64,000 nt of DNA from Pachyseris speciosa. Its lineage: Eukaryota > Cnidaria > Anthozoa > Scleractinia > Pachyseridae. The number at the start of each line of letters is the position of its first letter. Positions within the stretch are counted from its first letter, which is position 1. The position numbers were made by a program, and so were the translations under genes. The stretch covers positions 922,501 through 986,500 of the forward strand of contig JAEMWC010000008.1 in NCBI GenBank assembly GCA_016490735.1, given 5' to 3'. The notes below the pieces were generated by a model. That model ran no database searches, was not told the origin of the DNA, and saw nothing but the letters and a program-made list of their open reading frames with translations. Positions 50,436-60,361 of the stretch are shown here, in pieces.

Positions 50436-51246
50436 GATATTATATCTCTGAGGTTTATCTGGCGTGCGGGAAAGAAAACTAGTTGATGTCAAGTGAGCCG
50501 TACTTTAGAATACGGCCCGCAAAATTGACCAATCAAAGCGCGCGTAGTGAGTGAGAGGTGTAATAAGGTAAACGAATATACAATATACAACAATCCTGGC
50601 CATGGCGGCTTGCTTAGGATACTTTGACAAACGGATGTCTGAAAATTGGATATTCCTTTATAAAATAAAAAGATAACGATTATAGTGATTTGACGCAGGT
50701 CACCAAAGTAAAACAATACAGAAAATAAAAAGAACGCTACACAAACACCCCTTCCCACAAACGAACAACTCACGACCATGAAACTTAATAAACTAATGAT
50801 TTTAATTTCAGAAAGAAGAAAATAATGACTCCTAATGTTACAGAAAAAAGTAATTCCTAAAACTAATTAATATTACAGTCTAACTTGGGTATGTAAAACT
50901 AACCTTACTTAAATAATTACCTATTCCTTAAATTATCTTAAACGATAATACTAATTTTACTAATTACTTTACTCTAATATTTACAATCAAACAGTTCAGA
51001 TCCTTTCAGTTTCTTGACAAATCCAATGCACAAGCAAACTGCACCGTCAACCATCCACACAAACAAACTGTACCCAACCGTTCACAAACCTTTGCCTTTG
51101 AACAATCGTGATTACTGTCATAACAAATTCCCAAGGCAGGGCCCTTAAACAATGTAATAAGTTCCCTACCAAGGGCCCCTGAATGGCAAAATTCAAACAA
51201 AAATAACAGAATCCCCCAACGGAGCCCTTGAACGCAAAAGCAATCA

Positions 51247-51831
51247 CTGTTTATGAACTGTCACTCTATTTCTCAGGACATCACCCGTTTCTCCTATATA
51301 ATTATGTCCACATCCTGCACATGTTATTACGTAAATCAAGTTCGTTGAGGTGCAATTCATCGAGTGCGATGCGTGAGAGAACAAGCTAGCGAAAATAACC
51401 TCCTCTGTCTGGTAACAACTTACAATCCCAACAATCCACAAGTATTTCAGCTGGTCAGGAAAACACTTCCCATGTTGAACCAAAACTCCTCATTAAAATC
51501 CATTATGAGCAAGACTAAAGTAATTCACAGTCAGCGACAACCCAGAAACCTCAAACGGATGCTAACAAACTCCTCTTTCTCCGGGCAAAAGGACACTAAT
51601 CCGGAAGTTAAAATTTGTGGAACAAAACGTTGCGGAACATGCCCCTATTTGAAACAGAGTAAAGAATTCACCTTCTCCGCCACGAATGAAAAATTTCGGA
51701 TAAAGCACTCGATGAACTGCACCTCAACGAACTTGATTTACGTAATAACATGTGCAGGATGTGGACATAATTATATAGGAGAAACGGGTGATGTCCTGAG
51801 AAATAGAGTGACAGTTCATAAACAGCAAATT
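51247..51831. repeat. Inverted duplication at Penelope 5' end
   Basis: 51247-51367 is a minus-strand copy of 51708-51831 (including the stretch encoding CAGCGHNYIGETGDV). The arms are separated by about 340 bp of the main element. Confidence 0.9.
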
Positions 51832-52020
51832 AGAGACCCGCACACACGTATGCTAGGAGTCAGCGGGCATATTGATGAATGTGCTGCGGGATTGACACCT
51901 CAGTTCACTATCTTTCCGTTTTATAAGATTCTCAGTCCCTCAGAGGGCATGAGAAAGAACAAAGAGAGGTTTTTTATTTTGAAGTATAAACCCGTTCTTA
52001 ATGATTTAAAATTACGCTAA
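51364..52020 (+). pseudogene. Penelope-like element, GIY-YIG C-terminal fragment
   Basis: 218 codons are open to the stop at 52018-52020. They include a Cys-rich segment (CGTKRCGTCPYLK), the GIY-YIG core (LIYVITCAGCGHNYIGETGD), NRVTVHKQQIRD and a terminal KERFFILKYKPVLNDLKLR. This differs from the 46.6-47.6 kb element, so it is a second family. The RT domain is missing. A hammerhead ribozyme lies 84 bp after the stop and a (TA)n tract 69 bp after that. Confidence 0.88.
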
Positions 52021-52103
52021 TTGCTCGCGCGCGCTTAGAATTACAATAGCCATTATAATTGTAATTACAATTACATCTGTGACGCAATAAGTCAATAAAC
52101 ACA

Positions 52104-52159
52104 CTTTGCTATGCCTGAAGAGCCGCAACAGCGGTGAAACGCGTAGCGCTAAAGCAAAG
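52104..52159 (+). ncRNA. Hammerhead ribozyme, type I, apparently intact
   Basis: Helix I outer pairs CTTTGCT/AGCAAAG (7 bp) and inner TGC/GCG flank the core. Core CTGAAGA (52115-52121), stem II GCCGC-AACA-GCGGT, then GAAA (52136-52139). Stem III is the palindrome ACGCGT, suited to dimer formation as known for Penelope-type hammerheads. H17 is A45 of this line, so cleavage would follow 52145. All catalytic positions match the consensus. Confidence 0.75.
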
Positions 52160-52223
52160 TAACAGAAGACTTTGGGTTTTCATTGTTTTTAGTATCATCA
52201 TTCGACACAGAAGTTTACAGTTT

Positions 52224-52227
<4 letters not shown>

Positions 52228-52277
<50 letters not shown>
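52228..52277. repeat. (TA)n tract between two element ends
   Basis: About 50 bp of TA followed by a T-run. The end of the plus-strand Penelope element meets the end of a minus-strand one here. Confidence 0.95.
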
Positions 52278-52285
<8 letters not shown>

Positions 52286-52321
52286 TTTTTCAGAGTTGGA
52301 TTATTTGGTCGAAGACACTTA

Positions 52322-52367
52322 TTGCTACTCAGAGTTTCATGTTTCTTGCGAAGCAATCATCAGGCAA
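52322..52367 (-). ncRNA. Hammerhead ribozyme, second family, one stem mismatch
   Basis: Minus strand: CTGATGA, stem II TGCTTC/GAAACA with one mismatch, GAAA, then ACTC-T-GAGT (stem III half-palindrome) and A before the cleavage point. Helix I is TTGC/GCAA. Confidence 0.5.
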
Positions 52368-52472
52368 CTGCCAAAAATAACGGATACATAAGAATATATA
52401 CAAAATTTGAAAATTTGAAAATACAGAACAATGCCTAGCGGCGTGACACGTAGACGGATATGATTGGTTAAT

Positions 52473-52683
52473 CTAAGCGAGCACTGTCCTTAAGAGGAAT
52501 TTCTTGGAATGTCTACACGTAGATACCAGTTCGCTTCTATTGTTTAGTGTTGACTTTTCGGGTTTACATATAATAAAGTATTTTTCCCATAAACACAAAT
52601 TGCAACGCTTGTTTACATTTGAATATGACCGGGCCTGTTTTAGCTTACGCCATTTGATGTTGTAGGTAATATTCTTATCCTTT
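52473..52683 (-). pseudogene. Penelope-like C-terminal coding fragment
   Basis: Minus-strand frame with [20 protein letters not shown] followed by [18 protein letters not shown] and a stop at 52473. The Cys-x2-Cys...NKRSEL-CRH pattern is one I associate with the C terminus of GIY-YIG Penelope-like proteins; this is from memory. The stop lies about 105 bp before the hammerhead at 52322-52367. At 52683 the frame joins an inverted copy of the element's own 3' end (52684-52740). Confidence 0.6.
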
Positions 52684-52743
52684 AGGTCAACTCTGAGTAG
52701 CAATAAATGTCTTCGACCAAATAATCCAACTCTGAAAAAGAAA

Positions 52744-52888
52744 TATATATATATATATATGTATATAGAAAGGTAATGAATTGAAGTCTTCATCAGCTAT
52801 TAAAGTGCGCAATAGGTAAACTAGGGCAATATGTATATTTTCAGAGTTGGATTATTTGGTCGAAGACATTTATAAAAAAAAAAAAAAT

Positions 52889-52942
<54 letters not shown>
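52744..52942. repeat. (TA)n tracts with truncated element end between
   Basis: TA runs at 52744-52766 and 52892-52942 flank a short minus-strand copy of the same 3' end (cagagttggattatttggtc). Confidence 0.9.
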
Positions 52943-52946
<4 letters not shown>

Positions 52947-53011
52947 GAAACTGTAAACTTCTGTGTCGAATGATGATACTAAAAACAATGAAAACCCAAA
53001 GTGTTTTGTTA

Positions 53012-53067
53012 CTTTGCTTTTGCGCTACGCCTTTCACCGCTGTTGCGGCTCTTCAGGGATAGCAAAG
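53012..53067 (-). ncRNA. Hammerhead ribozyme copy, stem III mutated
   Basis: A minus-strand copy of the 52104-52159 motif. Core CTGAAGA and GAAA are intact, but stem III reads AGGCGT instead of the palindrome ACGCGT, so dimer pairing is weakened. Confidence 0.65.
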
Positions 53068-53116
53068 TGCCTGAAGAGCCGCAACAGCGGTGAAACGCGT
53101 AGCGCTAAAGCAAAGT
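53068..53116 (+). ncRNA. Hammerhead ribozyme copy, outer helix I lost
   Basis: CTGAAGA at 53071-53077, stem II and GAAACGCGTA are intact. The 5' strand of outer helix I is missing because this copy abuts the inverted one at 53067. Confidence 0.65.
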
Positions 53117-53142
53117 AACAAAAGACTTTGGGTTTTCATTGT

Positions 53143-53147
<5 letters not shown>

Positions 53148-53223
<76 letters not shown>

Positions 53224-53253
53224 TGTATGTATGTATATATATATATATATATA
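53148..53253. repeat. (TA)n-(TATG)n-(TA)n microsatellite
   Basis: TA at 53148-53195, tatg at 53196-53234, TA at 53235-53253. Confidence 0.95.
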
Positions 53254-53387
53254 GGCAGAATAAGGAGGTTTACACAAACAATGAACTCCCAGCAGAAGGA
53301 TCCGAAGGATACTATACCACCACGTGAATTTGTAGATAAATAAGAAATAAGGACAGTGGGGTGAACGTCTAGCTGATCTGACGAATG

Positions 53388-53423
53388 TAATGACGTTTCG
53401 GCTGTTCAGCCTTCTTCAGATTA
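53388..53423 (-). ncRNA. Hammerhead-like motif
   Basis: Minus strand: TAAT, CTGAAGA, an extra A, stem II GGCTG-AA-CAGCC, GAAACGTC, then ATTA closing helix I. Palindromic ACGT would be stem III. The unpaired A at the start of stem II departs from consensus. Confidence 0.5.
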
Positions 53424-53482
53424 AAAAGTTGTTAAAAACCAAGAACTAAAAATAGTTTTTAGTTCTTAGTTTTTAAACTTTT

Positions 53483-53518
53483 TAATCTGAAGAAGGCTGA
53501 ACAGCCGAAACGTCATTA
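53483..53518 (+). ncRNA. Hammerhead-like motif, inverted partner
   Basis: Same sequence as the motif at 53388-53423 on the opposite strand, with CTGAAGA at 53487 and GAAACGTC ending at 53514. Confidence 0.5.
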
Positions 53519-53574
53519 CATTCGTCAGATCTGCTAGAAGTTCGCCCCACTGTCATTATTTCTTTTTTATCAAA

Positions 53575-54640
53575 ATATATATCTAGCCGACCTTTTCAAA
53601 ACCAGGCTCATGAAAATTTGAGGGGTTTTAGAACTTTCTTTATCAATACCTCGGTTTATCAAAAGGGAGACTTGCATTTAGGCCCGTTATGAGCCTACAG
53701 TCTCTGTCAAAGGGAAGACGAAGAGTACATGTTATTTGTCTTGCAATTAGACATGAAATTGACGTGACCTCTGACATGAGAATTTTGGTGCGTTAGTCGG
53801 CCAAATCTCTCTAGAATACGCTCTTTCTGACGGCAAAGTTAGCTTTGGAATTAGTGGCATCGATTTAGCCGAAGTCTAGCAGCGTTTTCAACCGAGCGTT
53901 CGTGATTACTACGAAGAATCACAGCTAATTATTGTCGAATTTTATTTGTGTAAATTATCGCTCGATTTTGTGATCACTTCTGACACCGGAAACCAGTCAT
54001 TATGACACTTTCAGACTATCAAATCACTAGCTTAAGATCGAAGTTGCGAGGGCGGAAACTAGTCAAAAAAATGTTCAAACTTACGCTTTTTGCAGACAAA
54101 TTCCCAGCCATGCCTTTGAGGTCCCGGATGTTTACTGTCCGTGTTAGCGAGGAGCTGTGGACGACCATCTAGCCACAGCATTTTTACTAAGTCTTTAGCA
54201 TGCTCCAAATTCTACACCAGTTTCGCTCCCTGAACCTTGAAATGATCACCGACACCTACTTTCTGAGGCTAAAGACTTGTTACATCTCAAAGCAGAGCTC
54301 TCAATATCCCTGCATTTTTCCAGCAGTACCGCCCGGGTAAATAGCAAATAACCGCACAGCAGGATATTAGACGAGGCAGACACTGCACCTCGCAAGACTT
54401 TCCCCCTCACTGGACTTTATGATGTCCTAAGGAATACTCTGCTCTAGGAGGCTAACGGAAAATCAAACTCTAACGACGCCATTGCGAGCTAACTGACCGC
54501 GCGAAGACTTCAAATGCACGTTTCTTTCTTTGAGAGAGAGTGGAAACTAACTGACAAATAAAACTGGAGGGGAGGGGGGGGGGAAGGAGTGGGGATAAGA
54601 CCTTAATGCAAAGTTGAAGTCAGGGACAGTTTCTTTCTCT
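53575..54640. other. Unassigned stretch
   Basis: No supported gene. A minus-strand donor-like AAGC|GTAAGT at about 54083 follows a short open frame but has no partner. A G-run lies at 54571-54590. Confidence 0.35.
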
Positions 54641-54664
54641 TCTTCTAATTACTAATGTAGCTAG

Positions 54665-54694
54665 CATGCCCCCGCCCCCCCCCCCCCCCCCCCC
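54665..54694. repeat. Poly-C tract
   Basis: A run of C interrupted once, adjoining A-rich sequence and then (TA)n at 54786-54838. Confidence 0.9.
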
Positions 54695-54785
54695 GCCACG
54701 TCCAAAAAAGAAAAAAAGAGAAAAAAAGTGAGAGACATCTAATAGGAATTAGTATGGACTCCAGGAGCCCTGTTTTGAAAACTCC

Positions 54786-54787
54786 AG

Positions 54788-54838
<51 letters not shown>
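54786..54838. repeat. (TA)n tract at element end
   Basis: TA run followed by a T-run and the minus-strand 3' end of the second hammerhead family. Confidence 0.95.
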
Positions 54839-54854
<16 letters not shown>

Positions 54855-54885
54855 CAGAGTTGGATTATTTGGTCGAAGACATTTA

Positions 54886-54931
54886 TTGCTACTCAGAGTT
54901 TCATGCTTCTTGCGAAGCAATCATCAGGCAA
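54886..54931 (-). ncRNA. Hammerhead ribozyme, second family, intact stem II
   Basis: Minus strand: helix I TTGC/GCAA, CTGATGA (54927-54921), stem II TGCTTC-GCAA-GAAGCA with a closing T-T, GAAA, then ACTCTGAGT and A. Confidence 0.55.
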
Positions 54932-54973
54932 CTGCCAAAAATAACGGATACATAAGTTGCCTGATGCTTGCAG

Positions 54974-55019
54974 TTGCCTGATGATTGCTTCGCAAGAAGC
55001 GTGAAACTCTGAGTAGCAA
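54974..55019 (+). ncRNA. Hammerhead ribozyme, second family, inverted partner
   Basis: Same motif on the plus strand with CTGATGA at 54978-54984; the stem II 3' arm reads GAAGCG. Helix I TTGC/GCAA is intact. It forms a foldback with 54886-54931. Confidence 0.55.
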
Positions 55020-55123
55020 TAAATGTCTTCGACCAAATAATCAAACTCTGAAAATATACATATTGCTCTAGTTTATCTATTGAGCACTTTAATAGCTGAT
55101 GAAGATTTCAATTCATTAATTTT

Positions 55124-55130
<7 letters not shown>

Positions 55131-55164
<34 letters not shown>
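55131..55164. repeat. (TA)n tract at element end
   Basis: TA run bounding the minus-strand element whose ribozyme is at 55260-55307. Confidence 0.95.
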
Positions 55165-55167
<3 letters not shown>

Positions 55168-55259
55168 GTGGAGGTAGAGTCTACCTTGGCATAAAGTGCT
55201 CAATGCTGTGGTAGCAGAGCTAAGTATACATAAGTTGAAGGATTAAAGAGGACGCATTG

Positions 55260-55307
55260 GTTCTCTGTGACTCTGAGTTTCGCGCCTAAGCGCTCGTCAG
55301 ACAGAAC
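55260..55307 (-). ncRNA. Hammerhead ribozyme, third family, apparently intact
   Basis: Minus strand: GTTC/GAAC and TCTGT/ACAGA in helix I, CTGACGA (55300-55294), stem II GCGC-TTAG-GCGC, GAAA, stem III ACTC-A-GAGT, then C before the cleavage point. All core positions fit consensus. Confidence 0.68.
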
Positions 55308-55322
55308 TTTATTCAACTAAGA

Positions 55323-55495
55323 TCATACCTTCTTTTATAATATAGCTCGCGCATCTTTTCATTGAAAACGAGTGTGCCTTATGAGAGTACAAGGCACGCA
55401 GATGACGCCATTTGTCTGCGCGTGCAGTTTCAAAATCATTACAAATCTGGCATTTTTCACAATTCACAACATAAACTTCTAGATTAAAATATTAG
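55323..55495 (-). pseudogene. Short coding remnant upstream of the third hammerhead
   Basis: A minus-strand frame of about 57 codons (VNCEKCQICND...MKRCASYIIKEG) ends in TAA near 55323, 16 bp before the ribozyme. I do not recognise it; position suggests an element C terminus. Confidence 0.3.
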
Positions 55496-55722
55496 AACTG
55501 ACGAGACGAATTCCAAGGGCTGCTTGTTTCAACTGAACGGTTTTAGCCTCCCGTTGAAAACAATTTTTACAACAAGACACAGTGTTGACGCAACATGTAC
55601 GATTACTGACGCCATTCCGCGCGCGCAAGCTGAGAATAAAATTTGCTCAGTTTTCTCAGAAATTGAAATGAATTTAGCTACAAATGTGGGAAAAACTATA
55701 TTATAAAACAAATAAAAAAGCC

Positions 55723-58700
55723 TTAACCGTGCTTTGTTCTGTTGTTCTTATTTTTCAAAGTTGGGATGAGCTTATGAACAGTTGATATATTATACTTATT
55801 TGCAATGTTTTTGCAATATTCTGATAGCATGCTTTCAGATACTTTAATCTTTTCTGGTCCAAGCGGGCAATCATTATGAAGATCATGTAATTCTTCTGGA
55901 TACTTAAGATCAACTTCAAGAATTAAACTTTTTTTACTATCTTTTTTGTATTTAGCCAGGTCTAACTCATTAATCTGTTTTTCTGTCATCCATCTAAAGT
56001 CTCCTGTTGGTAAATACTGACTCATTTCCCAACCATACAAATTATTAGCATCAAGATACATGATGTATTTTGAGGGCGCCTTCTTATCGTATGTTTTCAT
56101 GTATTTATTATTTGACTTTCCGTATCGATTGGCTATATATGATATACCACCACGCATACCCTTTTCAATGAACTGGAACATATCAACATCTGTCATTAAC
56201 TCAAGTTTGATGCCAGTTATTTTTAGCATAGAATCCCATGAGAGGCCTGGACATGAATCCAGTTTGTAGTATTCTAGACAGGTTTTTTCTCAAATACGTC
56301 AGCAAGGAGTAATATGTCTGATTTAAGGTACAAATCATGATATTCTCCCATATTTTTTAATTTGAATGTATTCCAAACGTTTTGAGCATGTTGATAATCT
56401 TCATCTGAAATATGCTCATTATATAATATGCTGTAAAACTCTTCTTTTAATGGTAGCTTTTCATTAAACTTATCAAATGAATCCATGAAGTCATACGGAT
56501 ATACACCTTTTTGTTTCATTAGCTTCAGTTTTTCATCTTTAAACACTTGAGATGTATATTTGAAGGCAACATCGGGGAGATTGCTGACTAGTTTTTCCAA
56601 AGTGGAGCTCATAAATTGTAAACTATCAATGAAGGTTAGATGATTACCAAGCATGAAAGCCATGTATTTTTCCATATTATTAGGAATTGCATTGATATTC
56701 ATTTGACAGTATTCACCTTTCTTATTTTTGTAAGTATGCTTTTTAACTATTTCACCAATCTCTTGCATAATGAAATGTGAATCATAACCTCTTAGATTAT
56801 GAAATATTACTGGAATCTTATCAGTTATTTTAAAGTTTATATTACAATCTTGGTGAGCTGATCCTCTGTATTTTCCTGTTATATGACAGTGATCTCTGAC
56901 TCTAACATCAGTGTCAGTGCACTTCTGATCACAAATATGACAGCTATCAGCTTTTTGAAATTCATTTTCATCATCCATTGTCATTTTCAGTGGTTTGTTG
57001 AATTCTTTTTTCATAACCTTCTTACAATATTTGACTTCCTCCAACATGGCTTCCATAAATTTATAAACAGCGTTTTCACCTCTATATGTTTTCAGTGATT
57101 TGGTGAATTTATCATCATAACAACAAACAACCTTGTATCCATAACCACAGTCTGTATGTTTTTGATAAGCTTCAGTGTATGATTTATCATTATTGGGTTG
57201 ACAACCAGACACCTTTTCTGTGATAGCTTCAAAATCAGCATATATGACGAATGGTACTGGCAGTTGTTTATGGAAGTTATTGAATTTCAATATGTTGTCA
57301 CCTTTTGCTGGCATTTTAATTCAGTGATTTGGTGAATTTATCATCATAACAACAAACAACCTTGTATCCATAACCACAGTCTGTATGTTTTTGATAAGCT
57401 TCAGTGTATGATTTATCATTATTGGGTTGAAAACCAGACACCTTTTCTGTGATAGCTTCAAAATCAGCATATATATATGACGAATGGTACTGGCAGTTGT
57501 TTATGGAAGTTATTGAATTTCAATATGTTGTCACCTTTTCCTGGCATTTTAATTGCTTGAGTTCCATTAATCTGTATGCAGTTTTCTTTATGATCTGTTA
57601 AGACCCTTTCAGAGCTAAAACACTGCAAACAATGCATACAAAAGTGTTTTCTTTCATTGTGCTTCATTATATTGCGCATGAATCTGTTGAAATCTTTGAT
57701 TAAAACGTAGTGTTTGTTTTCATTTTCTGTAATCAATAGAAGATTCAAACAGTCTTCATACTTTTCTTGTGATACATAAATCGGATATGGTTGTTTGTTT
57801 TCATAACCAAATACATTGATGTTAATCATATTTTGTTTCTCAATTTTATTGTATTGTTTGACTGCAACTGGAAATTCAATTCCAGAATAATCTAACATAT
57901 TAATATATTGCTTATCAGATTTTTTAATTCTCTGAGGGTTCTTCTCTTGTGGATTCAAGTGTCTGATATGACACCATCTGAAGCATTCATTGTCATCATT
58001 CTTCATGTTAATCAATCCCTTCATATTATTTCTTAATTCTTGTGGTAGTTTAATATATGAAGAGCCTTTCATTGGCTGATATATCACAACATTGAGATAA
58101 TGTCCGTCAATAGATTTAATAGTCCAACCAGATCCTTCGGAAATCCAAACTGCAATCCTATTTAATATATTTTGTTTTGACAACTGTAGTGATTCAATAA
58201 TCTCCAGATCATTCATGATTGTTTGAGCTGGACTGTTGAAATAGGCGGTCTTATGAATTATTTTCCTATCTGACATTTTTGTGAATGTTACCTTTAGTGT
58301 TTCGACAAATTTCAGTCCTTACATGAATTTTAGTACATTTGTGATATGGTATGCAACAGCCTTTCTCGTAGTTTGTAGTTGTATAAGTGGATCTTTGCCA
58401 TTCTTAATGCTAATTTCAAATGATTTGGTATAACCTTTCAAAGCTTTGTCTTTTTGCTCTATTTTGGTTCTAGGTTGTGTTACTGGTTTTTGAACTACCT
58501 TTTTAGTTCTTGGTTTAGGAACTGGTTTATCCCTAAATTCTATTGGAGGTGGAATAATATTATCTTCATAATCTTTTACCATTTGTTTTACACTGCGAGG
58601 TGCCGGAATTGGCTTCTGTTTTTTGATGTCATCAGCGAGACTAACTAATTGCTTCATCTCATTGACATCCACTTGGCTTAAGCTTGTTAATAATTTCTTG

Positions 58701-58723
58701 AATATACTATTTCGATTTTCCAT
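55723..58723 (-). pseudogene. Protein-primed family B DNA polymerase, Polinton/adintovirus type, decayed
   Basis: The N-terminal part (58723-58322) has a Pro/Lys-rich linker with PIPAPR and PVPKPR. An in-frame TAA (58321-58319) interrupts it, and the same frame continues. Next come a C2H2-like finger (CMHCLQCF...H), exonuclease I (VIYADFEAI), a Cys/His module resembling endonuclease VII (CHIC...DHCHITGKYRG, 56840-56950), exonuclease II (HNLRGYDSH) and III (YLKSD, near 56330), and polymerase motif A (YLDANNLYG, near 56040). A 230-bp tandem duplication (57092-57551) and a frame break near 56285 disrupt it. Motif C (DTD) is missing: the frame stops at 55723. It would replicate a linear element genome if intact. 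No capsid or integrase is in view. Confidence 0.87.
57092..57551. repeat. 230-bp tandem duplication inside the polymerase
   Basis: 57092-57321 and 57322-57551 are near-identical direct copies covering exonuclease I. The second has two extra bases (tatatatga against tatatga). Confidence 0.93.
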
Positions 58724-58950
58724 CTTATTATTATTAGTCTATATTAAGTTTTTTGAATGTGCGTTTGAATTCTGAACCGAATGGCGAAGGAATTCATCAT
58801 AAATTTAGCGATTAACCAGATTATTTTTCAATAGACCTTTTCCACGGGTCTGAGACATTTCTTTTCTCATCATTCTGTACAATATTATATAGTAATATCT
58901 CTTTAAGTATCTTTGGGTTGGTTGAAATAAGTATTGTTTTTAAACGTTAC

Positions 58951-59154
58951 TCGGTGAATACTGTTGATTAATACCCTTTATTGCTAAAACTATTGAAAAT
59001 AGCCGTTTCTCGGTTAACACTATTAATTAATACCCTTTATTGCTAAAACTATTGAAATTAGCCGTTCTTCAGGGAATAGGGTTTAAATAACAAACTTTAG
59101 CATAAACTTCTTAAGTAAAAATTGTCAGTAAATTTTACTTTAAGAATTTATAAT
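58951..59154. repeat. AT-rich repeat: 59-bp tandem pair plus 54-bp block
   Basis: A unit with aataccctttattgctaaaa occurs twice (58951-59069), and a block ending ttactttaagaatttataat follows (59101-59154). Both reappear at 61534-61830 in swapped order. Confidence 0.75.
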
Positions 59155-59289
59155 CATACGACCGTCTCATGATCTGAAACAATAACTAATATATAGATTT
59201 AGCCAAGCCTAAAAGCGGAGCTCCATGGTTATTATTTTATTTACTGGTATTGAGCAACTTCGCATGGCTTCCTTGCGCCAATATTTTGT

Positions 59290-59660
59290 GTTTAGAGCAG
59301 TCAACAGGAATCGACCGCGGTTCAAAAACGTCAAAACATTAAAACATTCCAAAACAACTGGACGCCTATGTTTGTTCGAAGACTCTTGGAATGGGTGAAG
59401 AAAGTTGACAAGTAAGCTTCTAGTAAGCTAGAAAAATTACTAAGCAATCTTAAGTTTTTACATAACGGTCCGTAGAGTATGAACCTGATCGTTTAGAGCA
59501 GTCAACGATTCACAAACCACAGAATAACAAAACATTACAAGAAAACAAATTCACTGACGATGCGTAGGTTTGTAGGTTTCTTTGGAGAAGGTAGGGAAAA
59601 TAGACAAGTGACAATTTCGGAGCAAGTTAATAAAAATTGTTAAGCAATTTTGACATAAGC
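59290..59660. repeat. Diverged tandem duplication, about 200 bp
   Basis: tttagagcagtcaac begins both copies (59291 and 59490), and words such as acaaaacatta, gttgacaagt/atagacaagtg and aagcaat recur in order. Confidence 0.5.
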
Positions 59661-60361
59661 TTAAATATCGGAGAAAAGAGAAAAAGGAAAACAAACCAAT
59701 GGTTGGATAGGTAATCGCACTGGGCCGAGAAAAATTAAGAATTGATATTATTTGTGTTTTCAGAAGTTGCTGAAATTGTGTTCTTTGCGCAAAACACAAG
59801 TAATACTAAAGCCCCCGCTAAACGATCAAACATTTTCCTGAACATAGTGTTTGACAAACATAACTTTGGGTGACTAGCCCATAAACAAATTTCCTTGGGC
59901 GAGAATCGAAACCTCTGCTAGCAGGAAAACAGACAATGTTTGACCAAACACAAGACAAAGCGAGTACACAGGACACTTTTTGCGTGTTATCGCTGAAATT
60001 TTCACGTTCTTCATTTGGTTTGCTTTTTACTGACTGTGCACTTTCTTAGTTGGGTTGGCTAAAAGATCAAACATTTGTTCGTAGAGCGAAATGTTGGATG
60101 AAAATGTTTCATATGGATCAAACATAGAAAGCCGTTTTAAATTATCTTCCAACACGATGTTAAATGAAGTGTTTGATCGTTTAGCCTGGGCTTAATGCTT
60201 AATTTTACGAGGACTCATTGCGATTACTTGTTAATAAGTTAGGGGCAAAAGTTTTTTTAATGCTGTTGAGGCACCGACGTCGAAAAACACTGAAAACAGT
60301 CAGCCAAGCGGAGTGAAAACACTCGTTCGCTTGCATGAAAACAACAAAACAAACAAACAAT

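Larger units (their letters stand above)
53334..53570. repeat. Foldback with paired hammerhead-like ends
   Basis: Two arms of about 115 bp are inverted around 53456 (gataaataagaaataagg at left, its near-complement at right). Each arm holds one hammerhead-like motif. Confidence 0.88.

Noticed and set aside
50489..50779. Hydrophobic minus-strand frame as the missing signal-peptide exon of receptor 2
   Set aside because: The start looks like a signal peptide, but no donor gives the phase needed to join the exon at 50185.
54040..54180. Minus-strand exon with donor AAGC|GTAAGT
   Set aside because: More than one frame is open, no acceptor or partner exon fits, and the phase does not match receptor 2.
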